A stretch of 64,000 nucleotides of DNA from Diphasiastrum complanatum (lineage: Eukaryota > Streptophyta > Lycopodiopsida > Lycopodiales > Lycopodiaceae). Positions 46,428-56,810 of the stretch are shown in pieces. The notes under the pieces were generated by a model, which ran no database searches, had not been told where the DNA came from, and saw only the letters and a list, made by a program, of their open reading frames with translations. How positions within the stretch are numbered: position 1 is the stretch's first letter; each line of letters begins with the position of its first letter. A program made the translations under genes and the position numbers. Location: NCBI GenBank assembly GCA_029204225.1, contig CM055098.1, positions 53,425,374 to 53,489,373 on the forward strand, read 5' to 3'.

Positions 46428-47180
46428 TTGATAGCAATAAAGCAAAGATCAACAGCTCAAAATGAACCAAGTGTACCCTTGATGGTGGTTACCAGAGCAC
46501 AAGAGCAAAAAGAACCTATAGCAAATCCAGTACCTACTAATTCTATACCATTAACTGATATACCAACAACATCTGGAGTCTATCCAAATTTTCACGTAGA
46601 AAAGAGAAGATATCAGGATATGAGGCAGTGGATTAAACATTTGCAGGAGGAAGAAGAGCTTGAAACTGCTAGAGCAACAACCGAAGTTCATTCTTCACCA
46701 GTGCAACCACCGAATAAACCACGTATAGATATGAATGCTCAGCTGCATCATCATAAAGAACCCTTCAAGATGATGGAACCGGAAGCACCGCAAACAAAAT
46801 TGCTTATGAATATTTTGTCTAGTAAGATCAATATTTCGTTGGGAGAGTTCCTGAAGTTGGTGCCAAAAGCAAAAGAAGTATTAGCGCAAAAGTTAACTCA
46901 TGCTGAACCTGAAGTCCATCAAGAGCCAGTTTTTTGTGCTGGATTTGAAGAATCTAATGAAGTACTCCATGTCAGAGCAACTTGGGAAAGTGAACAAAAA
47001 AACATCACCCTGCCAATACAACGTAGGCAATTTTCTAAAGAAGCAGTTGTGATAGATGGCGATTCGGGAGTTAACCTAATTTTTACAAAGTTATGTGCAA
47101 AGTGGGGCCTTACAAAGATAAAGCCTGCGACTTTTGCCAGTAAGGGTCCTGAAATGGAAAAATCCACCTCAAAAGATTGA
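46428..47180 (+). pseudogene. Ty3/gypsy linker and protease (family G)
   Basis: A 250-codon open frame. The first 150 residues form a charged linker (YQDMRQWIKHLQEEEELE). Near the end stands ITLPIQRRQFSKEAVVIDGD followed by SGVNLI: the retropepsin site, usually written DGGSGVN in this family, here DGDSGVN. After GLTKIKPATF the frame diverges and stops; the sequence that should come next resembles 1-358 of the window. It is truncated and probably inactive. Confidence 0.75.
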
Positions 47181-47449
47181 TTCAAAGAATGTGCCACCCT
47201 TACTGGATAAAGGCTAAGAAAACGTTGACGAAGATTTCTCAAGTCAGAGCTCTAGCAAGACATTATTGTCTAGGAAGTCTTCATCTTCGAAGAAGAGTCT
47301 ATCTTCTCGGAGGTCATTGATGCAAAAAATGCGCTCAGAAAATGCAAATTCCAACTAGAACTCTAGTGACAAACTGATAAAAATCTTGAACGATTCACGA
47401 ACAATTCCACGAAACTCGAATTATTTCTGTTTGAGAATAATTCATGTTG

Positions 47450-47705
47450 GATCAATCAGGCTCTGTAACACAACGAAACGAAACAAGACAAAATCTAGAC
47501 GAAAATGAAACGAAGCGAAGCGAAGCGAAGCGAAACTTAAACAAGCTCTGAGCTCTGTAATGAGACGAGACAAGACAAAACGAAACAAGACGAAATGAAG
47601 CAAAATGAAATGAAACTTAAGTGAGCTCTGAAATTGATTTACTCTTATAGCCAAGTGATCACGAAGAGAAGCGAAGCGAAGAGAAGCACAAAGCGAAAGC
47701 ATTCG
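47450..47705. repeat. Degenerate pentanucleotide array (GAAAC/GAAGC)n
   Basis: Purine-rich period-5 sequence in three blocks (47470-47537, 47565-47620, 47660-47700), including four perfect GAAGC units near 47515-47535. It lies just 3' of the RT element (minus strand). Confidence 0.75.
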
Positions 47706-47819
47706 TGAACAAAAATTAGTTCGTTAGGAATTCAGGGAAATAATACCGAAGAACGGCAAAAATGAATTAAACTATCCAAAAGCTAGGTAAAACTTAGAAT
47801 AATAAGCTAATTATTTAAA

Positions 47820-47905
47820 ACTAACTACCTGATGTAGATTAGTAACTAAAAAGTAAGGTTATTACTCAAAACCAACTGCCTGATGTAAATCACTATCTAA
47901 AATAG
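47820..47905. repeat. ~60-bp tandem duplication at the 3' end of the RT element
   Basis: Two similar copies of AAAACxAACTxCCTGATGTA followed by GATTAGTAAC or AATCACTATC lie side by side at the stop codon of the element, duplicating its last codons. Confidence 0.6.
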
Positions 47906-50900
47906 AACCAGTAATAGGTAATGCAGGAAGCTTTGAAGCAGCCGCTCCTGCAAACTGAGCTCGTCGAAGAATTGAAACTGCTTGTGAACATTGTAATGCT
48001 ATAGAAATACGTTGACGGTAGAAAGAAACAATGACGGAAGGTAAGGTAATGCTTTGTCCTTGGCGTTTCACCATAAGAGCCACAAATAAACATAAAAGAT
48101 CATTAAATTTTTTGTGAAGACAACCGTAGGTTTCCAAGGAAAAGGGGATGCAATCTTCACTGGGTGCACAATCATTATAATCTCTTTCCTTTTCTTGAGC
48201 TGCGTGAGATGTCGTGGCCGGCCCTTGCGTGGTGGAATGACGAAGGAGGTCCTGACGAGAGTAATCAGCAATTACAACATCTCCTAGAGTACAAATTTCA
48301 TCATGGGAAAGAACAAGGTCAACTCGTCGTCGAGTAGATTGCGAAGAAGGCCCTGGTAAAATGTGTGTTTTTTCTCGAACAACATGAAAACCACTATCAT
48401 GAGCAATAGCAGCAACGACATTACGAATGGAATCATGTGAACAATATGTTCTCCACCTGAGGGACACCGCATAAGATGAGTACCCAAGGAATTCAACACA
48501 TGTCCACATGAACACTTAGAGATACCAATTAACAATGGATGTGGAAGACCCAATCTGGTTCGAAGGGCAGTTATAAACAAGTCATTGTTGACTCGCAATA
48601 GTGGAAGAACTGGATGTGCAACCAGCCAAGCCCTTGCACCTGGACCAGCACAAGAAAGAAGACGAGCTCGAACTGCATCAGAAGGTGAATCTTTGATAAG
48701 TTGACCGAAGGAATAAGAGTGAAGATGCTCAATAATAGTCTTCTAAGATTTGTTGCTGATTTGTCACCAAAGATTCGAAGGGAGGCACAAAAGGTTGTAC
48801 AAGTTGTGGAAGTAAATCTCGAGCAGTGCATAGAGCTTGTTGAAAAGCAAAATTGCCTTGCTGAAACTTGGAGACTAGTGTAGAGGCAACAAGAGCCCAA
48901 CTTCCAAGAAAAGTAGCTGGTGCAATGCAAGCAGTAGATACTAGGCCAACACCACCAGAAGAACTAGGAAGAGAAATTTGTCATTTAGAAAAATGACCTT
49001 CACTTGTGTCAAAGGTTCTTGGCCCCAAAAGTCGACCAAATACGCCCAGTAAAGTATCATCAAAATCTCGAAGCAAGGATAATACATCAAGTGAAGGAGA
49101 TACGCAACATAGAAGATAGCTAGGATGTTGAGCAAAGCATTGAGTGAGAATTCCAAATGCAACCTGAGAATTTCCAACCTTTGGCAACAAATCAGAATGT
49201 CAACCAAATCCATCCAAAGCTTCCCACATAAAAGAATTGACATATCCAGAAGAACCAATGGGGACACCCAATGCCTTAATCCCAAGTTGAGGAGCAATGA
49301 AACCTTCAGGTAAGGAGAAATCAGCTGGAAGGCCTTTTGGGCACCAAGCAACGCACTTAGACCTATTCACTGTAAGCCCAATAGAAGAAAGTTGAGCTGA
49401 GAAATACAAAAAAACAGGGACGACTTCACTTGCAGGCCCCACAATATGAGTATCATCCGCAATAGAGGGGAATAAATAGGACGAAAAAGTTGAAGCTGTA
49501 GCACGCAATGCGCGATAATATGCCAAAGCAAAGAGAGGACCACCCAAGGGATCCCCTTGTCGAGTTCCTTCAGCAGAAGAAATGACGGTAACATCACCGG
49601 TTGAGAAGCATGACTAAAGTATAAAGGAGAACTTTTTAAATAGAAGCTCCGCACAAAAAGAATGAGCATGGCAAGTGTATCATGGGCACTACAAAGTTCT
49701 TGAAAGATACCCACCCGAGAAACTGAGTTGAAAGCATTAGCAACATCAACTTGCAATACTACCCAGTCAGGATGAATATCCAGAATAGCCCGTAAAGCCT
49801 TGAACGACTGTCTCACAACCGCCGGGAGTAGCACACCCAAATTGAAATGGAAAAAGATGAGCATGAAATGCTTCTCAAAACTGGAAACAAAGTGGCCTTG
49901 CCACCAACCTGTATATACATTTCCCCACTGCAATTGGACGCACACCACCAAAAGAGCACACCTAAGATATGAGCAACTGAAGGCAGGATCTGCCCAGATG
50001 CAATGAAAGAGCACACCTTGAAGAGGAGATCAAAGCCATTAGCAGAATCATTTGGAGAAAAACAATCACGAAGATGTTCAAAAACCATTCCTGAAGGTCC
50101 ACCAGCTGAGAGGCGAGGACAACGTAGAAAAGCTTTCATAAAATGAGCTTCTGCAAGTTGAAGATCAGAGTCAGGTTGAATGTCTTCAACAAATAATGGA
50201 AGAGTATCACTAGCATGGGGATGAAGTTGTTCCAAAGCCTGAATAGTTGTAGAAGAAGGCGTTGCTGAAATTGATGGAGCAAGAGCGTGCGCAGCCTGAG
50301 AAAATTCACCAGCTTGTCCAAGCAAAACACAACGACGTAGACAACTATAAATAGGAATTGATCCCGAGTCGGAGCCTGAATTAAACTCTCGTTTTGCTGC
50401 AAGTGCATTGCAACGAAGAAAAAGTTCCTCTTGTAAATTTTCCCAATCACCTGACATGAAACGTCGAATTCTATTACGCGTTTCCCGATGACCTGCTTCA
50501 CCACCTCTAGGAGGAAGAGACAAACACCAAAGTGGAAAGAGCAAAAAAATATGCCATGCCACGATATCAAAAGGGTTGGTAGCTAAACGGATCAAAGGTA
50601 GTCGAAGAGCTCTTTCAACGTCAAGGCGAAGGGCCATAGGAATGCGGGCATAAAGGCGAGGTTGAGGAAAACCAAGATAAAAGGAACCCAAGATTGCGAG
50701 CCCAAGCCCAACTTGAGTCGGGAGGAGAAAGTGGAGCAGGATGAGGTGTTTGGGGAGATTCTAAAAGGGAAGCTCATTGTTGGAAGGCAGTACAAGCATT
50801 TCGATGCCTGGAAAGGCCTGCACCCTGCATATATAAACGTCCGCATCCTGGACAAGGTACACGGGAGGGTGGAGGTATAGAATTCTGCGAAGATGACAAA
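47862..50900 (-). mobile_element. R2-like non-LTR retrotransposon (zinc finger, RT, CCHC, restriction-like endonuclease)
   Basis: Read on the minus strand in several frames. A zinc finger at 50854-50792 has CPGCGRLYMQGAGLSRHRNA followed by Cys. Then a helical region (50691 onward) carries GEFSQAAHALAP, LEQLHPH and GGPSGMVFEHLRD. RT motifs follow: A at about 49760-49715 (LQVDVANAFNSVSR), B at about 49560-49527 (QGDPLGGPLFA) and C at about 49470-49438 (PSIADDTHIVG). Next come CSCGHVLNSLGTHLMRC (about 48517-48464) and RRRVDLVL...GDVVIADYSR with the two Asp 13 positions apart (48320 and 48279). This order is that of R2-type elements with a restriction-like endonuclease. Frameshifts near 49810, 49560, 49350 and 48450 and a stop after the zinc finger make it inactive. 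A truncated copy is at 359-1420. No 28S rDNA target is seen. Confidence 0.75.
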
Positions 50901-51279
50901 GGAGTAAAAGAAACAAAAGAACGAATATGTGGGGGACGATAAGGTGTAGGCTAAGGAATAGATGCAACAAAGGGTGATTCATGGTGAGGACGATTAGAGA
51001 GGGGTGGGGATGGAAGGGATGGTGAAGCAGGTCTCTTTTTGTGTTGATTTGCACTCATTTTGGGTTGAATTGCATTTTGATCCATACTCTGAACACTTGC
51101 AATCATCCATTGAAAATAAAAATAATTTCTATTATAACGTATTTAAAATATCCAAAGATATCGTTTCTCGTTATATTCCGTTAACTATTTGTAACTGGGA
51201 TTTGGATACGGCATTTCAAAATCCCACTTCAAGCCTCCTTCAAAACCGTGGTAGTGGGTCAAGCAAGGTTGTTTCCTTA

Positions 51280-51870
51280 TCCGCACAGATGCTCGTTGAT
51301 CCTCGAAGCACAGATGCTCGCTGATCCTCAAAGCGTCTGATCCACACAGTAGCAAGGAGTTTCCAACACAGATGCTCGCTGATTCGCACAAATGCTCGCT
51401 GATCCTCAAGGCGTCTGATCCACACAGCAGCAACGAGTTTTCAACACAGCCAGATCCTCACGCTCGCTGATTCCTTCTGATTCTCACAGCAAGGAGTTTT
51501 CATCACAGCATAGAAACGCTCGCTGATCCTCACACTACAAAGCAACGCTTCTGATCCTCACAGCAAGGAAAAGTGCGTTGATTCCTTCTTTAGCACAGTC
51601 AGAAAACGTGCGCTGGTTCCTTCTTTAACACAATCAGAAAACGTGTATGATCCCTTCTTTAGCACACCTTTTTTTACACAGATTCAGACAACGCTCATTC
51701 CTTCTTTAACACAGTCAGAAAACATGCGCTGATTCCTTCTTTAGCACACCTTTTTTTTCACACAGTCAAGAAGTTCGCTGATCCTCACAGCAAAGAAACT
51801 TGTCTGATTATAACTGCAAAGAAACTCGTCTGATCCTCAAAGCAAGGAGTTTAACACTGATTGTGATGCG
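51280..51870. repeat. Degenerate minisatellite (~30-45 bp units), right copy
   Basis: Same units as at 1790-2390: GATGCTCGCTGATCCTC, CACAGCAAGGAGTTT and TTCCTTCTTTAGCACA combined with GTCAGAAAACGTGCGCTG. It sits 5' of the RT element. Confidence 0.75.
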
Positions 51871-51889
51871 CTGTATCGAATTCTTTGAT

Positions 51890-52425
51890 AAAGGCAGCTT
51901 TTGATTATTCTATAATTCTGAATGTTCTTTGATAGAGGCAGCGTTTGATTGTTCAATAGTCTGTAGTATGTACGTATTACAGTTATGAACTACATGCTTT
52001 GAAAGGGATAGCTGCAATGATTCAAAGAGTACATTGCATCTTCAAAGAACTGTTAATTTCTATTTGCATCGAAAGGGATAGCCTCACAGGAAAAACTGTT
52101 TTCGGTTGTTTGATCTTCTTCTATTAGTAAAAGGTAATCGAATTCATTCTTTTCAAGAAATCAGAACACACAAAAAAGAAATTCATCTCACAAAGAATGA
52201 AAACGAGAGTATAAAGAATGAAAAATAATAATCATAATGAGTAGGAAGAATGAACAGTTTACCTTTTTATTAACAAATGACATTATTTTTTGATTTATAT
52301 CAAACATTAACAATTTAAAAAAAGTAATATTTTTGAATACATGATAAAAGGGAATATGAACCTCCGTTTGTTATAATTTGTTAGAATATGAATAAAAATC
52401 TTACTCCCCATGTAGAAAAAATGGC
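51890..52425. other. AT-rich non-coding spacer, right copy
   Basis: Matches 2391-2925. No gene recognised; ORFs open in one copy are broken in the other. Confidence 0.4.
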
Positions 52426-52429
52426 AAAC

Positions 52430-53450
52430 ATCTCAAGCCTTACGATGTCTTCTACATTTGAAGCGATGTCTTCTACGCAAGTCGTGAGTGTTTCTACCCA
52501 GTGGACTCGTTCTAGCGTGTTCTCCTTTTCTGCTGCTGGCAGATTAAAAAAAATGATTGGTAGTTCTATTAACGTCTCAATTAGCCTGAGGGGTACTCCA
52601 TGGTTGATTAGTTGAAGAAATCACCATTCTCTGCAAGCATATCCAATATTGTCTCTATATTTAAGAACTATCAGTTCTGGTATGTTGTATTCTAATAAGT
52701 TATCTAAAGCAGTTAGATTGTAGTTTGTTTGCTGAAAACGACAGTGGTGTAACAAAAATAGACGTGATTTGTGTCTTACTACTTTTCTATATGCGACACT
52801 ACGACAGGACCGACGAGAGGACTGGGCACTACAATGCACATGCTTGTTGTAGCATATTCGAGACCCAAGCGCAACAATGAAGGGAATTGTGCTGCCTCGC
52901 AGTATGCGTTGGTGCACGCTAAGAAAGAACCTCCTGAAGTGCCAAAGCTAGAAGATTTTCTGGGTGATGTATCGCTGGGAGGTAGTTATGTAGATAGAGA
53001 TGTGCATTCTTTTACGGAGCTGGTAGTCACAGTCATACCGATCTATGTAGACATAGCTCGGAGACAAATGTAACACGACTTTATCCATTCAGGAATGTGT
53101 AAATAGTCTTTCATCTAGACCTGCACATGACAGGTACCGTTTATAAGTGTCGTTACAGTCATTCTCAGCAACGAGAAGAGAACGTCTATTCGGAGATCGC
53201 GAATAATCACTTACGCCATCAATGCCCAGAATTTACTCTCGGACTGTACGTTTCTTCGTGATCTTGTGCTCAAGTTGTTACCGAAAATGGGAGCATGATT
53301 GGGATATCAACGTTGAAAATGTGGTTGCGCCAGCATCAGAACCATGCACAGAATGGCAATACGTCTTCCAGCAACTCCAAGAATGATGGTACCACCATTG
53401 CTAATCTGCAATCTTTGGCCTTATCGATGAGCCCCGCTTCATAATCCAAA
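52430..53450 (+). pseudogene. AINTEGUMENTA-like/PLETHORA (AP2-type) N-terminal remnant
   Basis: AIL/PLT proteins are AP2-domain transcription factors acting in the nucleus of meristem and embryo cells. Three family blocks appear in the expected order on the plus strand: VPKLEDFLGDVSLGGSYVD at about 52938-52995; GSMIGISTLKMWLRQHQ at about 53288-53341, the counterpart of the GLSMIKTWLR block of BABY BOOM; and LQSLALSMSPAS before a stop at about 53405-53445, the counterpart of the SLSLSMS block. An N-terminal NDW near 52553 could be the eroded start of WLGFSLS but is followed by stops. No AP2 repeats follow in the next 3 kb. Whether introns join the blocks is not clear. A 5' fragment or pseudogene is the best reading. 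Confidence 0.55.
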
Positions 53451-53524
53451 AATTGTTGCACCATTATCAGGTCCTAATCATGGAAATGGTAGCAGGCATG
53501 AACTTCGACTAGCAATTTCTGAAG

Positions 53525-53971
53525 TTGATCTCAAATTCTCAGAATGCCCTCTCTATCAGTGTACAAGACAATCTCGTGTCACATTTAAGTTTAGATTCTC
53601 GATCCACCATTCTATCACAGTCAAGCATGAAGTCTTCAGACATAGACAAAGATTCCAAGGCCACAAGCTTGTCTGATCAGACAAGTATCTTTTCTCAAGA
53701 ACGCTTGAATCTAGACAGTCTTCAAACTGAACTTAGCCTTGATCAATCCACAATCAGCGAACAAAGTAAAAGCAAGCGACTTATCTTCAGTTTTATCGTG
53801 TGGTTTATGAGAAGAGCCTGTATTGATGGTTGCAATTACAAGTGCATCAAAACAATGCAAGGACTTGCTGGTCGCATATTTTCTCTCTATCTATATCAAG
53901 CCTCACTCTATAGCAGCACTGATAGAACTTTAAAAATTACACCCTACAATGCTCTCCTAAAGAGAAAGTAA
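53525..53971 (+). other. Unrecognised 148-codon ORF
   Basis: Ser/Asp/Gln-rich N-terminal half (to about residue 85), then a basic and hydrophobic part with several Cys. No domain recognised. The left copy is frameshifted. It follows the AIL remnant by about 80 bases and could be chance coding in its intron or flank. Confidence 0.35.
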
Positions 53972-54564
53972 CTCTGTTGTTTCTCTCAGAAGCTCAAAAG
54001 AAGGTTGTTAATATGTTGAGGCTTGAGGACTTACCTCATAGTGCTATTCAAATCCTTTACATAGTCCTTGAAGCATAGCTGCTGAGAGTAAGCTAAAGCA
54101 TTGTGATTTGAGCAGCAGCTAAGCACTAAGCAACAGCTCTCCACCACAAGCAGAAGTTATAAGCTAGCTACGTACAACTTCGTCGTTTGATTGTTTGGTA
54201 ATCGACTGCGCAGAATTATGGCCAACAACATTGACAAGTATATTGACAAGTCGTTTGCTCGATAGTTATGATGAATAGCAACATAAAAGATTAAATGGAA
54301 TCTGTAAAGCTCTTCGAGGTCTTATGCGCGGAGTACTATAGCAAATTTCTTCAAGATATAAATTAGCTAGATTACTTCTTCCTTTTCCACACACAAAGCG
54401 TTGAACTAGTTTCAGCAATGGAAATGCATTTTCCTCTTTTGGATCAGAATCGAGATTGTTGAATTCTGTTTATGTAATTAGCCTTCTACTGATTAAGTAT
54501 CTTGTGAGTTGTTTTAGTGCATAATTCCCAAGTTATGATATTTGAATATGTTTTTGGCCTATAG
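53972..54564. other. Non-coding spacer before SDR remnant, right copy
   Basis: No gene recognised. It contains an 11-base tandem unit (TATTGACAAGT type at about 54229-54250) that is single in the left copy. It ends in a CTATAG acceptor-like site. Confidence 0.4.
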
Positions 54565-55190
54565 AAGAAGCACACGGTGGTGAAAAGATATAGTTGCAGT
54601 GGTCACCGGTGCGAACAAAGGCATTGGCCTGGAGATAGAACACCAACTTGCCCAAACTGGAGTAACAACCCTTCTGACAACAAGAAATGAAAGACGAGGT
54701 CAATCTGCAATAAACTTGCTCAAAGCAAAAGGCCTGCAACATGTTGATTTTTATCAACTTGAAGGCACAGATTTAGAATTTGTGAAGATTTCAGTGCTTG
54801 GCTAAAACTGCATTACAGTGGTCTTGATATACTGGTATAACTCCTAGTCTTTCTCTTTGCATCACCATTCATAATATAAAAAAATTCTTGTTCTCACCGT
54901 GACACAATATTGTAGACAAAATTCAATAGTACCTTGAAAACTATCCCTGCACTATCCAAGTACAAAAGATGTCCTTGAATATGTCATCAGAAGGAAGTTG
55001 CAGCTGACGAAAGATAGGAGACATGTAAAGTAATTTGAATGAATCTAACTAATTTTCGGTTTTTGTATAGATCAATAACGATGGGATCCATTCACATGAT
55101 TATACTGACAAGAAACAAGGAGCGAGAGGTGTGATCACCACAAACTACTATTGTGTAAGAAACGTGACACATAACTTCTTCCTCTAATTA
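54565..55190 (+). pseudogene. SDR pseudogene (menthol-dehydrogenase/salutaridine-reductase type), right copy
   Basis: These enzymes reduce carbonyls with NADPH in the cytosol. Exon 1 (54565-54834): VVKRY, four extra bases, then VVTGANKGIGLEIEHQLA (TGxxxGIG), LTTRNERRGQSAINLLKAKG, then one missing base and DFSAWLKLHYSGLDIL up to the GT donor at 54835. Exon 2 (from 55071): INNDGIHSHDYTDKK and GVITTNYYCVRNVT, then a stop. The exon junction restores (V/I)NN(A/D)G, the family's NNAG block. Both frame lesions are shared with the left copy. Exons with YxxxK are absent. A 68-codon ORF starting at 54599 covers only part of exon 1. Confidence 0.7.
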
Positions 55191-55199
55191 AAACTGGTG

Positions 55200-55700
55200 G
55201 GTGGATTGTGAATGCATTGTGAGCTCACGACTGGGACAACTTTAGGTTTCCCCTCACCTTGCTGATATTGGTGACCATGCAATCACTACCCATATTTTCA
55301 CAATCTGCTACTTTTTCTATGTTATGGGAATTGTTATCAGATTAACAATGTGGCAAATTATGAAGTCCCAAAAAATATATACAAATATTTCAAAATGCAA
55401 AAAAAGAAATAAAAAGATCGCAAGCAGGTGAAAAGCAATCCTGAAAACAATAAGCCCCTTCCTACAGCAAGGCCAAAAATGCATAAAAAACTTGGAAAAA
55501 GAATATCTTCATTATGCAACAAAAGGTCCCTGCTCTCGGGCCTTCCTAGGTGGGGGCCTCAGGCGGGCCCCTCCATCACCCTGCACCTCCCAAGTTGGAA
55601 GAGCCTCCGAGGGGGAGTAGCCCACAAGACTGACATAAAAGTGGAGGACCATTCAAAACTTGAGGGCAGTTGTATGAGCTTATCCAATCTTCGTTGGTTT
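55200..55700. other. Spacer between SDR remnant and heat shock promoter
   Basis: It holds a 113-codon ORF (55428-55769) without motifs that is disrupted in the left copy, and a GC-rich palindromic stretch (GGCGGGCCC near 55562). Probably the upstream region of the heat shock gene. Confidence 0.4.
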
Positions 55701-55715
55701 CCCTTTTTGGCTCTA

Positions 55716-55723
55716 GAATTTTC
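55716..55723 (+). promoter_or_regulatory. Heat shock element core
   Basis: GAATTTTC (GAAnnTTC), followed at the right spacing by GAG, gives two perfect and one imperfect nGAAn unit. It lies about 108 bp upstream of the TATA box and about 305 bp from the start codon of a small heat shock gene, which is where HSF would be expected to bind. Confidence 0.55.
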
Positions 55724-55830
55724 GGGAGTACTCTACCACACCCACACCCTTCTGTCTAGCTTCTTCTAGTGCCTTCCAGCATCTTCCTCGTCAGCTTGCG
55801 TGCGCTCGATCCTGCACTCTCCTCTTCTTC

Positions 55831-55837
55831 TATATAG
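55831..55837 (+). promoter_or_regulatory. TATA box of the small heat shock gene
   Basis: TATATAG after a pyrimidine-rich stretch, about 198 bp before ATG. The left copy reads TATTAG. A transcription start about 30 bp downstream would give a leader of about 165 bases. Confidence 0.55.
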
Positions 55838-56028
55838 CACCACCAAAGCGCGATCGTCTTTCATCGGCATGCAATTCGGGCTTGTACTCAAGCTGTTTGT
55901 GTGAGAGTGAAAGATCGATATAGCAGTTTGTTTGCCTGTTCGCGTTGTGGTAGCTCAATTGAGAGTGCTGTTGTTGACACACTTGAAAGCTATCGCTTGA
56001 GAGCATCGTTTAGAGAGCAATAACCAGA

Positions 56029-56810
56029 ATGGCTACTGCTTTGATGAATTTGGGCGTTTCAACAGCAATGGCAGCAGCTAATACTGCTGATTCCCAGGCT
56101 TCTTTCTTTCGGGGCACAGTCTGCACCACCCCCAAGGCTGGTGTGCTGCGGTCCAATGGAAAGCCAATTGCAGTGAGAACAACGGCTTTGGCTAAAGAGA
56201 ATGGGGACGAACGCGTGGCAGTTGAAAAGAGGCAGAATGGAACGCCTACCCCGTCGAAGAGCCAAGGCAAGCGAGATATTTCCCCATTCAGGGCCTTTGG
56301 TAAGTTATACTCAGATACTCACTGCAACTAACTCTGAGCATTAAAATTGCTACACTCTGGAAGTCTTTCAACCTATTTAATTAGCCGCTGTATGAGCTCA
56401 CAATGTCGATGTTCTTTGTTGCTTTTGTGACAGATCTTTGGGATCCATTCGCTACTCCTTCCAGCAATCTGGTGCAAATGTTCAATCTAATGGATAATTT
56501 TCTAGACGATAGTCCCACTATTTCAAGCCGAAGCGGTGGCAATAGAGATAGGCGAACTCCTTGGGATGTCCTAGAAGATGAAGAGTCATTTAGCTTGCGA
56601 ATTGACATGCCTGGTTTGACAAAAGAGGACGTGGAGGTATACGTGGAGGACAATTCTCTTGTTGTGAAAGGCGAGAAGCAAATTGAGGAAAAAGAGGAAG
56701 ATAAATGGGCTTCAAGAAGCTATGGAAAATACAGTTATGTATTAGCTCTCCCAAAATATATTCAGACAGACCATATATTATCTCTTGTTAAGCACTGTTC
56801 CAAATCCTAA
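56029..56810 (+). CDS. Plastid-type small heat shock protein, 3'-truncated chimera
   Basis: ATP-independent chaperone of the alpha-crystallin family, organellar (HSP21-like) type. Exon 1 is 56029-56299; a 134-bp intron with GTAAG and GACAG; exon 2 starts at 56434. The start MATALMNLGVSTAMAAA with many Ser/Thr/Ala/Arg over about 80 residues reads as a plastid transit peptide. The mature part has DLWDPFATPSS, MDNFLDD, then TPWDVLEDEESFSLRIDMPG and EDVEVYVEDNSLVVKGEKQ (consensus region II), then KWASRSYGKYSYVLALPKYI. At about 56777 the true sequence ends and 11 foreign codons follow to a stop, so the GVLxIxIPK block (consensus region I) needed for dimer and oligomer formation is lost. It is present only in the left copy (7230-7323). 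Probably non-functional as assembled. Confidence 0.8.

Larger units (their letters stand above)
49800..56777 (+). repeat. Right copy of the ~7-kb direct segmental duplication
   Basis: Counterpart of 359-7236, about 100 bases longer because short units lost on the left are kept here. Its left part continues without a break into the rest of the RT element. Its right edge falls within heat shock exon 2, where the frame runs into foreign sequence. Confidence 0.92.

Noticed and set aside
47442-47702. Phe/Arg-rich minus-strand ORF
   Set aside because: Produced by the pentanucleotide array; no protein signal.
51280-51870. CRISPR-like repeat array
   Set aside because: Units vary in length and sequence, there are no unique spacers of constant size, and the genome is eukaryotic.
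53525-53971. SLSDQTSIFSQ compared with the FGQRTSIYRG start of AP2 repeat 1
   Set aside because: Resemblance is limited to a few residues and the rest of the ORF shows none of the AP2 fold residues, so I do not call an AP2 domain.
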